DNA of 64,000 nt from Spirosoma endophyticum (GTDB lineage Bacteria > Bacteroidota > Bacteroidia > Cytophagales > Spirosomataceae): the NCBI RefSeq assembly GCF_900112365.1, contig NZ_FOLQ01000009.1, positions 1 to 64,000 on the forward strand. The letters run 5' to 3'. Position 1 is the stretch's first letter; each line of letters starts with the position of its first letter. Both the position numbers and the translations under genes were made by a program. Of this stretch, positions 55,943-64,000 are shown one piece after another. The notes beneath the pieces are model-generated. The model ran no database searches, was not told the origin of the DNA, and worked only from the letters and a program-made list of their open reading frames with translations.

Positions 55943-58372
55943 CTAGAATTTGAAATTATAGGTCACTGATGGAATCAGCGTAGCAAAAACGGAGTAACGA
56001 ATGGCTTCCGTCACACGCGGATTGTCGGTATTAGGCTGAAAATAAACCGAAAACGCGTTCTTTCGAGCATATACGTTGTAGACCGAAAATACCCAGTTGT
56101 CATCTTTCCGTTTGCCTGCCCGCTTCCGGCCCTGTAAGGTTGCTGCCAGGTCGAGTCGATGATAGGCCGGAATTCGGTAGTTATTGCGGGCTTCGTAGAT
56201 TGGTGTTACGTGTCCATCATACTCAAAGCGGCCTGTCGGAAACGTACCGGGCGTGCCACTGGCATACGTGAACGTAGCCGAAAAATTCCAGCGTTTGGCA
56301 TTTGGGGGATCGAACAGAAGTACCGTGGTTAGCACATGCCGTTTGTCGAAGCGCGTTGGATACCAGTTACTGTTATTGATACCATCCACCTGCCGTTCGG
56401 TTTTGGCAAGCGTATAACTAACCCAGCCATTCACAACACCCGTATTCCGTTTTACGAAAAACTCGGCTCCATAAGCGCGGCCTTTGCCACTTAATAGATC
56501 GCCTTCCAGGTATTTGTTCAGGATCAGGCTGGCCCCATCAATGTAATCGATCTGGTTTTGAAGCCATTTGTAGTAAACCTCCACCGAGGCTTCGAACTCG
56601 CTGCCCGTTCCATTGGAGCGCCCAAAGTTCTTGAAATAACCTCCGGCAATCTGGTCTGCAATTTGTGGTTTGATGTTGTTGGTCGACGTCGTCCAGACAT
56701 CCAACGGTGTCGACGCGGTTGTGTTGGAAATCAGGTGAATATATTGGGCCAGTCGATTATAACTTAATTTCAGTGAGCTGTTGGGACTCAAATCATACTT
56801 GGCTGAAAAACGGGGCTCCCAGTTACCGTAGGTTTTTATGACATCACTTCCCCGATACGCTACGGTTGTTACAACCTCGCGCCGTGTTCCAAACGGCACG
56901 TCTGTCTGAAACGTATAGGCTTCGCCTGGCCCTCTATAATTGAATAATGAATAGCGCAGGCCATACTGGAGTTGAAGTTTGGGCGTGAATTGCTGTTCAT
57001 TACCTATATATAAAGCACTTTCCAGCGCGTGTTTGTTGGCTACGCCGAAACTTCTGACAGCGCCCGAGCTGGCTGCGGTAGCCGTTCCCGGTTGAAAATC
57101 ATGGATAATAGCCTGACCGCCGAACGTAATGGTATTCTTGCCCAGAAAAAGCGAAAAGTCAGGTTTGACGCTGTAGTTGACAATGCGGGAGTCGGTCCGG
57201 AAAAAGTCATCCGGACTTTTCTGTTTCAGGTCGGTATTCAGCGAATAATCGTAATTGCTATAATAAGCCGTAGTATTTAGAAACAACCGGTCGCTGAATA
57301 CGTGATTCCAGCGGGCCGAAATCGTCGCATTTCCCCAGTTGAACCCAAAATCCGACCCAAATACGTCGCGACCGAGATAGCCTGAGAGAAACACCGTGTT
57401 TTTGTCGTTGATGCGGTAATTGCCTTTTGCCGTCAGATCGTAGAAATAGAATTTCGCGCCTTTCAAATCTTTATTCAAAAAAGGCTGGGCTAGTACATCA
57501 GCATAGGAACGACGAGCGGCTACAATAAAAGAACCCTTCCCTTTGAAAAGCGGTCGTTCGTAAGAAAGCCTGCTGAAAATAAGGCCAATACCACCGTTTA
57601 GTTCAGCTTTCTTAGCGTTACCTTCTTTCAGCCGAACGTCCAGAATCGAGGAAATACGCCCTCCGTAGTTCGACGGAATACCGCCCTTAATAAGCTTGAC
57701 ATCCTTGACGGCGTCGGGATTAAAGACTGAGAAAAAACCGAACAAGTGGGACGAGTTATAAATTGGCGCTTCGTCGAGCAGTACCAGATTCTGATCAATA
57801 CTTCCACCCCGAACGTTGAAACCCGTAGCGCCTTCGCCCACCGTCGAAACGCCCGGTAGCAGCTGAATACTACGTATTACGTCTACTTCGCCGAGGAGTG
57901 CCGGAATACGCTTCAGGGTTTTGACGTCAATTTTATTGACGCTCATTTCTATATTCTTGACGTTGTCGTCCTCTCGGCTTGTCGAAACGACTACTTCCTG
58001 TAGCTGTTTACCTTCCTGACTGAGTTCAAGGTCAAGCCGTACGTTTCGTTCGGTCAGGTCAACGGTCTTGGTTTGTCTGGCATACCCAACGTAGCTGATT
58101 ACCAGATTGTATGTTCCCGGTGGGACAGTTACTGCGAAGAAACCGTAACTATTCGTGACGGCTCCGGTGCCCGTTTCTTTTACATAAACTGACACCCCAA
58201 TCAAGCCTTCACCGTTGGCCGCGTCCTTTATGTACCCACTGACGGTATAGCCTGCATGAACGGTCTTGGCTGGGGATCTTTCAAGAGAATTGGCTGTCTG
58301 CCCCTTGCTGTTCCCCATAGGTAGAAAAGCGAAAGAGAGACAGTAGAGCCAGAATCGTATAGTCTGTTTCAT
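55943..58372 (-). CDS. TonB-dependent outer-membrane receptor
   Basis: This 809-residue receptor has a signal peptide (FWLYCLSFAFLPMGNSKG), a carboxypeptidase-regulatory-like N-terminal domain (YTVSGYIKDAANGEGLIGVS), a plug domain (GATGFNVRGGSIDQNLVLLD) and a beta-barrel ending in SVTYNFKF with a terminal Phe. Energy comes from TonB-ExbBD; no such gene is nearby. Substrates of DUF4249-paired receptors are unknown. A -7 element lies 53-60 bp upstream (58432-58425). Confidence 0.92.
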   Translation of the reverse strand: MKQTIRFWLYCLSFAFLPMGNSKGQTANSLERSPAKTVHAGYTVSGYIKDAANGEGLIGVSVYVKETGTGAVTNSYGFFAVTVPPGTYNLVISYVGYARQTKTVDLTERNVRLDLELSQEGKQLQEVVVSTSREDDNVKNIEMSVNKIDVKTLKRIPALLGEVDVIRSIQLLPGVSTVGEGATGFNVRGGSIDQNLVLLDEAPIYNSSHLFGFFSVFNPDAVKDVKLIKGGIPSNYGGRISSILDVRLKEGNAKKAELNGGIGLIFSRLSYERPLFKGKGSFIVAARRSYADVLAQPFLNKDLKGAKFYFYDLTAKGNYRINDKNTVFLSGYLGRDVFGSDFGFNWGNATISARWNHVFSDRLFLNTTAYYSNYDYSLNTDLKQKSPDDFFRTDSRIVNYSVKPDFSLFLGKNTITFGGQAIIHDFQPGTATAASSGAVRSFGVANKHALESALYIGNEQQFTPKLQLQYGLRYSLFNYRGPGEAYTFQTDVPFGTRREVVTTVAYRGSDVIKTYGNWEPRFSAKYDLSPNSSLKLSYNRLAQYIHLISNTTASTPLDVWTTSTNNIKPQIADQIAGGYFKNFGRSNGTGSEFEASVEVYYKWLQNQIDYIDGASLILNKYLEGDLLSGKGRAYGAEFFVKRNTGVVNGWVSYTLAKTERQVDGINNSNWYPTRFDKRHVLTTVLLFDPPNAKRWNFSATFTYASGTPGTFPTGRFEYDGHVTPIYEARNNYRIPAYHRLDLAATLQGRKRAGKRKDDNWVFSVYNVYARKNAFSVYFQPNTDNPRVTEAIRYSVFATLIPSVTYNFKF

Positions 58373-58424
58373 TGCGTTATCAATTGGCCACGCATTTATT
58401 TGACGGTGACTCAGGTTGTTAACG

Positions 58425-58432
58425 CAAAAGTA
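58425..58432 (-). promoter_or_regulatory. Promoter -7 element upstream of the TonB receptor
   Basis: TACTTTTG on the minus strand fits TAnnTTTG exactly and is followed by C. It would give a leader of about 45 nt. The -33 TTTG is not evident. Confidence 0.45.
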
Positions 58433-58550
58433 GGAAGGGCACTAGTAGGATTATGTAAAAATTAGATGAACCGACTAAATCTAATCGTGAACGGTATTGG
58501 ACGTAGGACAAAACCAATAACGATTGAATGAGAGAGCAGCAACCGAGAAT

Positions 58551-59435
58551 TTATTTGCCACCATCCTGCTTTTTAATTTGCCTGATTAGTTTCTGCGCTT
58601 CCTTTTCGTCCGTTTTAGGGAACGATACGGGCAATGATTCCAGTACGTCGGTCAGAATACGCGCAATAATGAGCTGCTGGTTATCGCGGTCATCGCTTGG
58701 AATCACATACCAGGGATTCTGGCGAGTGGCTGTTGCGTTGATGGTATCTTCGTAGGCCTGCATATACTCAGGCCAGAACTCTCGTTCTTCCAAATCGTTT
58801 TCACTCAGTTTCCACTGCTTTTCGGTATCTTCCAGGCGGGCAATCAGTCGTTTGCCCTGTTCTTCTTTGACAACGTGCAGGTAAAATTTCACAATCGGGA
58901 AACCGTTTCGGAACAGGTAATCCTCGAAGTGAACAATATCGCCAAACCGCTGCTTCCAAAGCGTCTGGTCATTAGTTGGAAGCAAATTTTCTGGAATCAA
59001 CTGCTGCTTCAGCCGTTCCGGATGGACACGTAGCGCAAGCACTTCTTCATAGTAGGATCGGTTGAATACGCCAATGTTACCCCGTTCGGGAAGTTCCTGC
59101 CAAAACCGCCAAAGAAAATCGTGTTTCAGGTCTTCTTCCGCCGGTTTTTTGAATGGTGCCATCTGGAAGCGAGACGGATTGACGCCTTTGAACACGCGCC
59201 GAATACTGCTGTCCTTCCCGGCGGCATCCATCGCCTGAAAGACAACAAGCATCCCGTAGTGCTCATCGGCGTGCATCCGGTTCTGGGCCTGATCCATCCG
59301 CTCGGCTAATTCATCCAGCTGGCGATCAAGATCCGCTTCGTCGGTATAGAATGGCTCAACTAGGGTGGGTGTAGCGTTGGCTGAAAATGGCTTCTTTCCG
59401 TCGTATCGGAACGTATTGGTGTTGAATTTTTTCAT
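58551..59435 (-). CDS. PPK2-family polyphosphate:nucleotide phosphotransferase (downstream copy)
   Basis: This 294-residue PPK2 enzyme has the Walker A VVFQAMDAAGKDSSIRRV (about residues 62-79), Walker B GNIGVFNRSYYEEVL and a lid with EEQGKRLIARLEDTEKQWKL. The conserved NPWYVIPSDDR motif is near the C-terminus. The length and the N-terminal RYDGKKPF module match class III-like proteins that phosphorylate AMP and ADP with polyphosphate (known for that class); this subclass is inferred. It follows another PPK2 gene and a long palindrome. Confidence 0.9.
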   Translation of the reverse strand: MKKFNTNTFRYDGKKPFSANATPTLVEPFYTDEADLDRQLDELAERMDQAQNRMHADEHYGMLVVFQAMDAAGKDSSIRRVFKGVNPSRFQMAPFKKPAEEDLKHDFLWRFWQELPERGNIGVFNRSYYEEVLALRVHPERLKQQLIPENLLPTNDQTLWKQRFGDIVHFEDYLFRNGFPIVKFYLHVVKEEQGKRLIARLEDTEKQWKLSENDLEEREFWPEYMQAYEDTINATATRQNPWYVIPSDDRDNQQLIIARILTDVLESLPVSFPKTDEKEAQKLIRQIKKQDGGK

Positions 59436-59438
59436 GAT

Positions 59439-59500
59439 GTAACGCGGCTGGAAAGCCGCGATTATCTAATAGTGAAATCGCGGCTTTCCAGCCGCGTTAC
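59439..59500. repeat. Nested 25-bp inverted repeat between the PPK2 genes
   Basis: Arms 59439-59463 and 59476-59500 are exact inverse copies with a 12-nt loop. Each arm contains its own shorter palindrome (CGCGGCT GGAA AGCCGCG). It overlaps the stop codon of the upstream PPK2 gene and lies just before the next start, so it would act as a REP-like terminator or attenuator. Confidence 0.95.
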
Positions 59501-60378
59501 TGACCCTGAATAACAGAAATCAATTTTTGCAGCTCCTTAAATCGCTTCTCGTCGGGTTCGGGATTAGCAATAGGTAGCTTTTTAAGTTGCTCAATAATCA
59601 CCTGACCGACCAGCAATCGCATGTTTTCTTTATCGTCGGCTGGAATCACGTACCAGGGCGCATTGTCCGTAGCGGTTTCATTGATCGCTTCCTGGTAAGC
59701 ATCCTGATAGTCGTCCCAGAACTCCCGTTCTTTGACGTCCCCTTCCTCAAACTTCCAGTTTTTTTCGGGGTCTTTAATCCGGGCGATAAGACGATCAGCC
59801 TGCTCTTTTTTAGAAACGTGCAGATAAAACTTAATGGTTATGAAGCCGTTTCGGTAGAGAAATTTTTCCATATCCCGAATGGATTCATAGCGCTGTTTGA
59901 AGAGCTTGTCCAGATCATTAGTTACTTTTTCGGGCAATCGCTGGCTTTGCGTCAGGATCTCCGGGTGGACCTTCGTGACCAGCACTTCTTCGTAATAGGA
60001 GCGGTTAAAAATGCCAATGGTACCGCGTTCGGGCAATTCGCGCCAGCTACGCCACAAAAAATCATGATCAAGCTCCTGATCAGTTGGTCGTTTAAACGAA
60101 TAGACACGTACGCCCGTTGGGTTTGTGCCCGTAAAAACGTGTTGAATCGTGCCATCTTTACCAGCGGCATCCAATGCCTGAAACACCACGATTACACCGT
60201 ATCGGTTGTAGGTATACATTCGTTCCTGCCACTTGTCGATATCGGCCGCCTGTTGCCGCAGCAGGGCTTCATAATGATCTTTATCTTCGTAAAGCTTATC
60301 CACGTCTGTGGGTGCCTTTTTGATTTTAAATTCCTTATCTCCGTCATAGCGGAACCGGTCGGTATCGAAATCTTTCAC
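59497..60378 (-). CDS. PPK2-family polyphosphate:nucleotide phosphotransferase (upstream copy)
   Basis: This 293-residue paralogue of the next gene begins at GTG 60378 (MKDFDTDRFRYDG). Walker A is VVFQALDAAGKDGTIQHV, Walker B is GTIGIFNRSYYEEVL, and the lid contains KKEQADRLIARIKDPEKNWK. NAPWYVIPADDKE matches the family C-terminal motif. The pair probably differ in nucleotide preference or regulation (inference). A 544-bp non-coding region lies beyond its start. Confidence 0.9.
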   Translation of the reverse strand: MKDFDTDRFRYDGDKEFKIKKAPTDVDKLYEDKDHYEALLRQQAADIDKWQERMYTYNRYGVIVVFQALDAAGKDGTIQHVFTGTNPTGVRVYSFKRPTDQELDHDFLWRSWRELPERGTIGIFNRSYYEEVLVTKVHPEILTQSQRLPEKVTNDLDKLFKQRYESIRDMEKFLYRNGFITIKFYLHVSKKEQADRLIARIKDPEKNWKFEEGDVKEREFWDDYQDAYQEAINETATDNAPWYVIPADDKENMRLLVGQVIIEQLKKLPIANPEPDEKRFKELQKLISVIQGQ

Positions 60379-60923
60379 AGGCTTAGGGGCGCAAAATTTA
60401 CGCAGGTCAGTTATAGTCTATCATTGAACAACCACAAACCTGACGAATGGTTGCAACACCACGTCGCTAGCCATGTGTCTGATTGCCCCCTCTACGCCTT
60501 CAGAGTAGCAGCGTGACCGTACCTGGCCAGCCAAAAGAAATCAGTAATCAGGTCCATAAACAAATTTAGTGGAGCCACCTTTTTAGACAGGTATTTAAAC
60601 AGAAATTGACTCTGGAAGTTACTCGTTAGGCTATCCTGGTGTATTTATTCATAAATAATGCAACTTGGCTATGAGTTACTTTTTTTGTGAATAAAGTGAG
60701 CTATTAAAATTAGTCGAAAATAACGTATTGATTATTAGTTATTTAACTTACTAACTTGCGTTCTGTTTATAATTATGTGCGTTGAAAATCCGCCAGTTCA
60801 GTACGTATTCAGTGGTTGAGTTTATATATGACCGATTAATAAGACGTTTACATTTTTGCTTGGTCGCCCAAAAGATTCGCATTTACTTTGTCCGAAATTT
60901 TACTTTTAAATCAGTTGAACCAA
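60379..60923. other. 544-bp intergenic region without a supported gene
   Basis: The region is AT-rich in its second half. Near 60420-60510 one plus-strand frame reads NHKPDEWLQHHVASHVSDC, which faintly recalls the C-terminus of IS66-type transposases, but no second motif supports it. A possible promoter (TTG about 20 bp before TTACTTTG, near 60890-60898) may serve the barrel gene at 60924. Confidence 0.4.
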
Positions 60924-61451
60924 ATGAAAAAAATCCACTTTTCTATTTTACTCGTGCTTGGTTTGTTAGCCGGTACTCAATCATTTGCCCAGCTCGCTGT
61001 TGACAAAGGCACTAAATTTATCAACCTTGGCATTGGCGTAGGTGGTTACTCTAGCGCAGGGGGTATTGCTTTCGGTGTCTCAGGAGATTTTGGTGTTGCT
61101 CCAAATTTCACAGTTGGTGGACAAGTAGCCTATCGTAGTTTTAATTACGGCTATGTTGGTTTCAACGGCAGCATTAATTACCTCTATTTTGCCGCCCGCG
61201 GTTCCTACCACTTTAACCAACTCCTTAATCTAAGTACAGACAAAGCGGACTTGTATGCTGGCATTGGCTTAGGTTATGAGAATGTTTCATATGGCGACGG
61301 CTTTGGAGCAGGCTTCAATACATTTGGCAGCGGTATTTTCGTGCCAATTCACCTCGGCGGTCGTTACTTTTTCTCTGAAAAAGTTGGTGGCTTCGCTGAA
61401 CTAGGCAGTGGTATTGCTCCCTTAATGTTGGGCGTTACGTTCAAGCTATAA
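60924..61451 (+). CDS. Small outer-membrane beta-barrel protein
   Basis: This 175-residue protein has a signal peptide (HFSILLVLGLLAGTQSFAQ). Glycine- and aromatic-rich amphipathic strands follow (NLGIGVGGYSSAGGIAFGVS, then VGGQVAYRSFNYGYVGFNGS). The C-terminal strand ends APLMLGVTFKL. It resembles OmpW/OprF-like 8-strand porin families only loosely. The leader contains a possible Bacteroidota promoter. It ends at a very strong bidirectional terminator. Confidence 0.82.
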   Translation: MKKIHFSILLVLGLLAGTQSFAQLAVDKGTKFINLGIGVGGYSSAGGIAFGVSGDFGVAPNFTVGGQVAYRSFNYGYVGFNGSINYLYFAARGSYHFNQLLNLSTDKADLYAGIGLGYENVSYGDGFGAGFNTFGSGIFVPIHLGGRYFFSEKVGGFAELGSGIAPLMLGVTFKL

Positions 61452-61460
61452 TTGACCAAA

Positions 61461-61513
61461 CTACAACAAAAAAAAGGCTTCCTGATAACCAGGAAGCCTT
61501 TTTTTTGTTGTAG
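61461..61513. terminator. Strong bidirectional terminator
   Basis: A 24-bp perfect inverted repeat (61461-61484 with 61490-61513) has a 5-nt loop and A and T runs within the arms. It lies between the converging barrel and prolyl oligopeptidase genes. Confidence 0.95.
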
Positions 61514-61517
61514 TTTG

Positions 61518-63656
61518 TTATTTGCTTGCGATCTCTTTCAACGTCTTAACCCCCATATTCCAGAGAATAAACGCGTAGATGTCGGCGGTCGTTTCTATAT
61601 TCTTTTTTGTGTTGCTGGCTCCGTGACCCGAGTTCGTATCAATACGTATCAGTACCGGATTCGGTCCTTTGTAAGCCGCCTGTAACGTAGCGGCATACTT
61701 GAATGAGTGAGCCGGTACAACCCGGTCGTCGTGGTCGGCAGTGGTGATGAGCGTAGCGGGGTAATCCAGGCCAGACTTTATATTGTGAATGGGTGAATAC
61801 GCATAAATAGCCTTGAATTCATCAGCATTATCGCTACTGCCATAATCGGCAATCCAGTTCCAGCCAATGGTGAACTTATGGAAACGTAGCATATCCATGA
61901 CACCTACCTGCGGAATCGCTACCCGGAACAAATCGGGCCGTTGATTCATAACCGCCCCAACCAGCAACCCACCGTTTGAGCCACCCTGAATAGCAAGTTT
62001 AGCCGGGCTTGTATAGTGCTGGGCAATCAGGTACTCGGCAGCAGCAATGAAGTCATCAAAAACGTTTTGCTTTTTGAGTTTCATGCCCTGCTCATGCCAC
62101 TTCTCGCCGTATTCGCTGCCACCCCGCAAATTTGCCTGAGCGTATACGCCACCCTGCTCCAGAAAAGGAATTCGGAGCGGGCCAAAGGAAGGAGGTAAAC
62201 TAATATTAAACCCACCGTAGCCATACAACAGGGTCGGATTTGTGCCATCCAGTTTCAGGCCCTTCCGGTACGTCAGGAACATAGGCACTTTTGTGCCATC
62301 CTTACTGGTGTAAAATACTTGTTTTGTTTCGTAATCGGCTGGCCGAAAATCAACTTCAGGAGCACGGAAAACAGTGCTTTTGCGCGTAGCAATGTCGTAG
62401 CGGTAAATAGTTGGTGGAAACGTGAACGATGTAAAACTGTAGAAGACAAATTTGTCGTCTTTTTCGCCCCCAAAACCACCCGCAGACCCAATCGCCGGTA
62501 ATTGTACGTCTCCTTCAGACTTTCCGGCATAATTGAAAACCTCAACTTTCGAGGTCACATCCTTTGCATACTCCACAAATAACTTGCCACCGGCCGCACT
62601 AACGCTCCCTTCGGCGATAGGCTCAGGCCTCTCCGCAATAAGCGTCGAAAATGCCTTTGTTTTGGTGTCGAACGTAATGACTTTGCTGTTTGGAGCCTTC
62701 TCGTTCGTTAGAATCAGTAGCCGATCGCCGTCATTATCGACCACACCGTAGCTAAAATCAGTCACCTCGGCAACAACGGGCGTAAACGTTTGCTGAGTGG
62801 ATTTAGCATCCATAAAAAACAGGGAGTTGCCATCTTTCCCCTTTCCCCGATCGCTGACTGACAAGAGCACAAACCGCTCGTCGTCGGTCGTACTGGCGAT
62901 GTGAAAGCGCTGTGGATTCTTCGCGTCTTCATAAACCAGCCTGTCGGCTGACTGGGGCGTATTCAATTTATGAAAGAATACCTGATGATTTTCATTTTTG
63001 GACGCCAGCGCGCTGCCTTCGGGCTTCGGGTAGCGGCTGTAATAAAAACCATCTCCTTGCCAGGCCGCTCCGGAGATCTTAACCCATTCGACTTTCTCGG
63101 GTAGATATTGCTTCGTCGCCAAATCCATAATCTGATATTCCTGCCAGTCGGAACCGCCTTTGGATAAACCGACTACGGCATATTTTCCGTCCTTCGACAA
63201 TGAAAATGCGCCTAGCCGCGTTGTGCCGTCGGCCGATAATTTATTAGGATCGATCACTAATTCGGGCTTTCCATCAAGACCTTTCTGGCGGTACAATACG
63301 GCCTGATTCTGCAAGCCGTCATTTTTTGAGAAATAAAACCACTCGCCTTTCCGGCTGGGTGCTGAATATTTTGGATAATTATAGATCTGTTCCAACCGGT
63401 CCTGCAGCTGTTTTCGGTATGGAATCTGCGCCAGATAATCAAAGGTAACTTTGTTCTCGGCCTTGACCCACTCAGCCGTTTCGGCCGAACGGTCATCTTC
63501 AAGCCAGCGATACGGGTCAGCAACCTGAGTACCGTGATAGGTATCAACCTGATCGGTTTTACGGGCCGTGGGATACGTAAGCGGGGGACCACTCTGGGCC
63601 AGCACCGTTGATGAACTCAGCATAAGCAACAATCGAAGAGATGGAGTAAACGTCAT
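61518..63656 (-). CDS. Prolyl oligopeptidase (S9A family)
   Basis: This 712-residue exported peptidase (signal SLRLLLMLSSSTVLAQ) cleaves after proline in short peptides. The N-terminal propeller starts PTARKTDQVDTYHGTQVADPYRWLEDDRS-like (DPYRWLEDD is the family signature). The catalytic Ser is in IQGGSNGGLLVGA, the Asp in TADHDDRVVP and the His in NSGHGASNTKK. ATG 63656 is preferred because the signal peptide starts there; the frame opens at 63689. It probably acts in the periplasm. Confidence 0.93.
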   Translation of the reverse strand: MTFTPSLRLLLMLSSSTVLAQSGPPLTYPTARKTDQVDTYHGTQVADPYRWLEDDRSAETAEWVKAENKVTFDYLAQIPYRKQLQDRLEQIYNYPKYSAPSRKGEWFYFSKNDGLQNQAVLYRQKGLDGKPELVIDPNKLSADGTTRLGAFSLSKDGKYAVVGLSKGGSDWQEYQIMDLATKQYLPEKVEWVKISGAAWQGDGFYYSRYPKPEGSALASKNENHQVFFHKLNTPQSADRLVYEDAKNPQRFHIASTTDDERFVLLSVSDRGKGKDGNSLFFMDAKSTQQTFTPVVAEVTDFSYGVVDNDGDRLLILTNEKAPNSKVITFDTKTKAFSTLIAERPEPIAEGSVSAAGGKLFVEYAKDVTSKVEVFNYAGKSEGDVQLPAIGSAGGFGGEKDDKFVFYSFTSFTFPPTIYRYDIATRKSTVFRAPEVDFRPADYETKQVFYTSKDGTKVPMFLTYRKGLKLDGTNPTLLYGYGGFNISLPPSFGPLRIPFLEQGGVYAQANLRGGSEYGEKWHEQGMKLKKQNVFDDFIAAAEYLIAQHYTSPAKLAIQGGSNGGLLVGAVMNQRPDLFRVAIPQVGVMDMLRFHKFTIGWNWIADYGSSDNADEFKAIYAYSPIHNIKSGLDYPATLITTADHDDRVVPAHSFKYAATLQAAYKGPNPVLIRIDTNSGHGASNTKKNIETTADIYAFILWNMGVKTLKEIASK

Positions 63657-63833
63657 AAGATGATGAAGAATAACAGGAAAAATAACCAACTAATCACAAA
63701 GTACATCCCTATCCCTCGCTAACCAAATTGCTTGTCTGGCTTCCTGCTGTATTGGGCTTGATAAAACTATACGTGCACAGCAATAGACTACCAAACGAAA
63801 TGATTTTCGGGTAGATGACACGGGCCAATCAAA

Positions 63834-64000
63834 TTAGTGCGCCTGTTTATTCTGGGGAGTGATGTGCGGAATGAGCCCCTGCGAATCATGACGTAGCAAC
63901 ATCTCGAACAACAGAACCGTGGCAGCCGCATCGCCTTGGGCACGGTGACGCCCATTGAGGGGAATCCCAAGCGAACGACAGAGTTTCCCTAAGCTGTAGG
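63834..64000 (-). CDS. 3'-5' exonuclease (RNase T / Pol III epsilon type), C-terminal part
   Basis: The minus strand reads in from the right edge and stops at TAA 63836-63834. It gives 54 residues with SLGKLCRSLGIPLNGRHRAQ, then GDAAATVLLFEMLL. The H-x-A-x-GDA block is the ExoIII motif of DEDDh exonucleases, where His and Asp bind the two catalytic metals. The ExoI and ExoII motifs lie outside the window. It could be a stand-alone epsilon-like nuclease or part of a larger protein. Confidence 0.85.
   Translation of the reverse strand, partial: YSLGKLCRSLGIPLNGRHRAQGDAAATVLLFEMLLRHDSQGLIPHITPQNKQAH

Noticed and set aside
60420..60510. IS66 transposase remnant
   Set aside because: Only one weak stretch resembles the family C-terminus; no catalytic motif or terminal repeats were seen.
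59587..60516. Plus-strand open frame of 309 codons
   Set aside because: It is antisense to the PPK2 gene at 59497-60378, whose Walker motifs and full length are clear.

Overview
The window looks like an ordinary chromosomal segment of a Bacteroidota bacterium, probably Cytophagales and close to Spirosoma (inference, no search was run). Supporting signs are a TonB-dependent receptor next to a DUF4249 lipoprotein, a PorE-like OmpA protein, an ECF sigma factor followed by a tiny zinc-finger anti-sigma gene, several copies of the Bacteroidota -7 promoter element TAnnTTTG, almost no Shine-Dalgarno sites, and mid-range GC content. Coding density is high. Many gene ends carry long, nearly perfect inverted repeats that would act as terminators.

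Layout. 1-307: the start of an IS630-type transposase cut by the window edge. 0.4-6.6 kb: a conserved protein of unknown function, ECF sigma/anti-sigma pair, gmk, nadD, a small lipoprotein with a glutaminyl-cyclase-like M28 enzyme, and cysS. 6.9-14.8 kb: a GNAT-like protein, PfkB kinase, SDR, ybeY, GNAT, zinc-type dehydrogenase, a cluster of three perfect DnaA boxes (12141-12199), bioF-bioD and a class IV aminotransferase. 14.9-24.9 kb, all minus strand: aspartokinase, dxs, two rhomboid proteases, mutL, rpsJ and fusA. 25.0-25.5 kb: a decayed ABC-transporter ATPase. 25.6-29.5 kb: an S24 repressor divergent from a Y-family polymerase, pirin, and an Fpg/Nei glycosylase. 29.9-35.4 kb: envelope genes (coiled-coil membrane protein, lipoprotein, transglutaminase, PorE-like protein, beta-barrel, MgtC). 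35.6-46.6 kb, plus strand: uvrA, a secreted SGNH/DUF11 esterase-like protein, a DUF1549/DUF1553 cytochrome protein, a DUF559 nuclease gene, DUF1501 and an SMR-like protein. 46.6-49.3 kb: gatC, plsC, purH. 49.6-64 kb: flippase, a large FG-GAP/ASPIC lipoprotein, DUF4249 plus TonB receptor, two PPK2 kinases, a small beta-barrel, a prolyl oligopeptidase and the end of a 3'-5' exonuclease.

How the genes work together. There is housekeeping metabolism (NAD, GMP, purine, biotin, isoprenoid and aspartate pathways), translation (EF-G, S10, CysRS, GatC, YbeY), DNA repair (MutL, UvrA, Fpg, Y-polymerase with its probable S24 repressor) and a typical Bacteroidota envelope. I see no prophage, CRISPR array, rRNA or tRNA.

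Most notable signals. (1) A DUF559 (Vsr-like PD-(D/E)XK) nuclease gene is bracketed by about 40-bp, nearly identical inverted repeats, each containing a 27-bp palindrome, and sits between two genes that normally adjoin; this looks like a compact mobile unit. (2) DnaA boxes cluster upstream of bioF. (3) A four-copy octamer fills the whole plsC-gatC spacer. (4) Several distinct families of long palindromes occur. (5) The pentamer ACGTA/TACGT is enriched.
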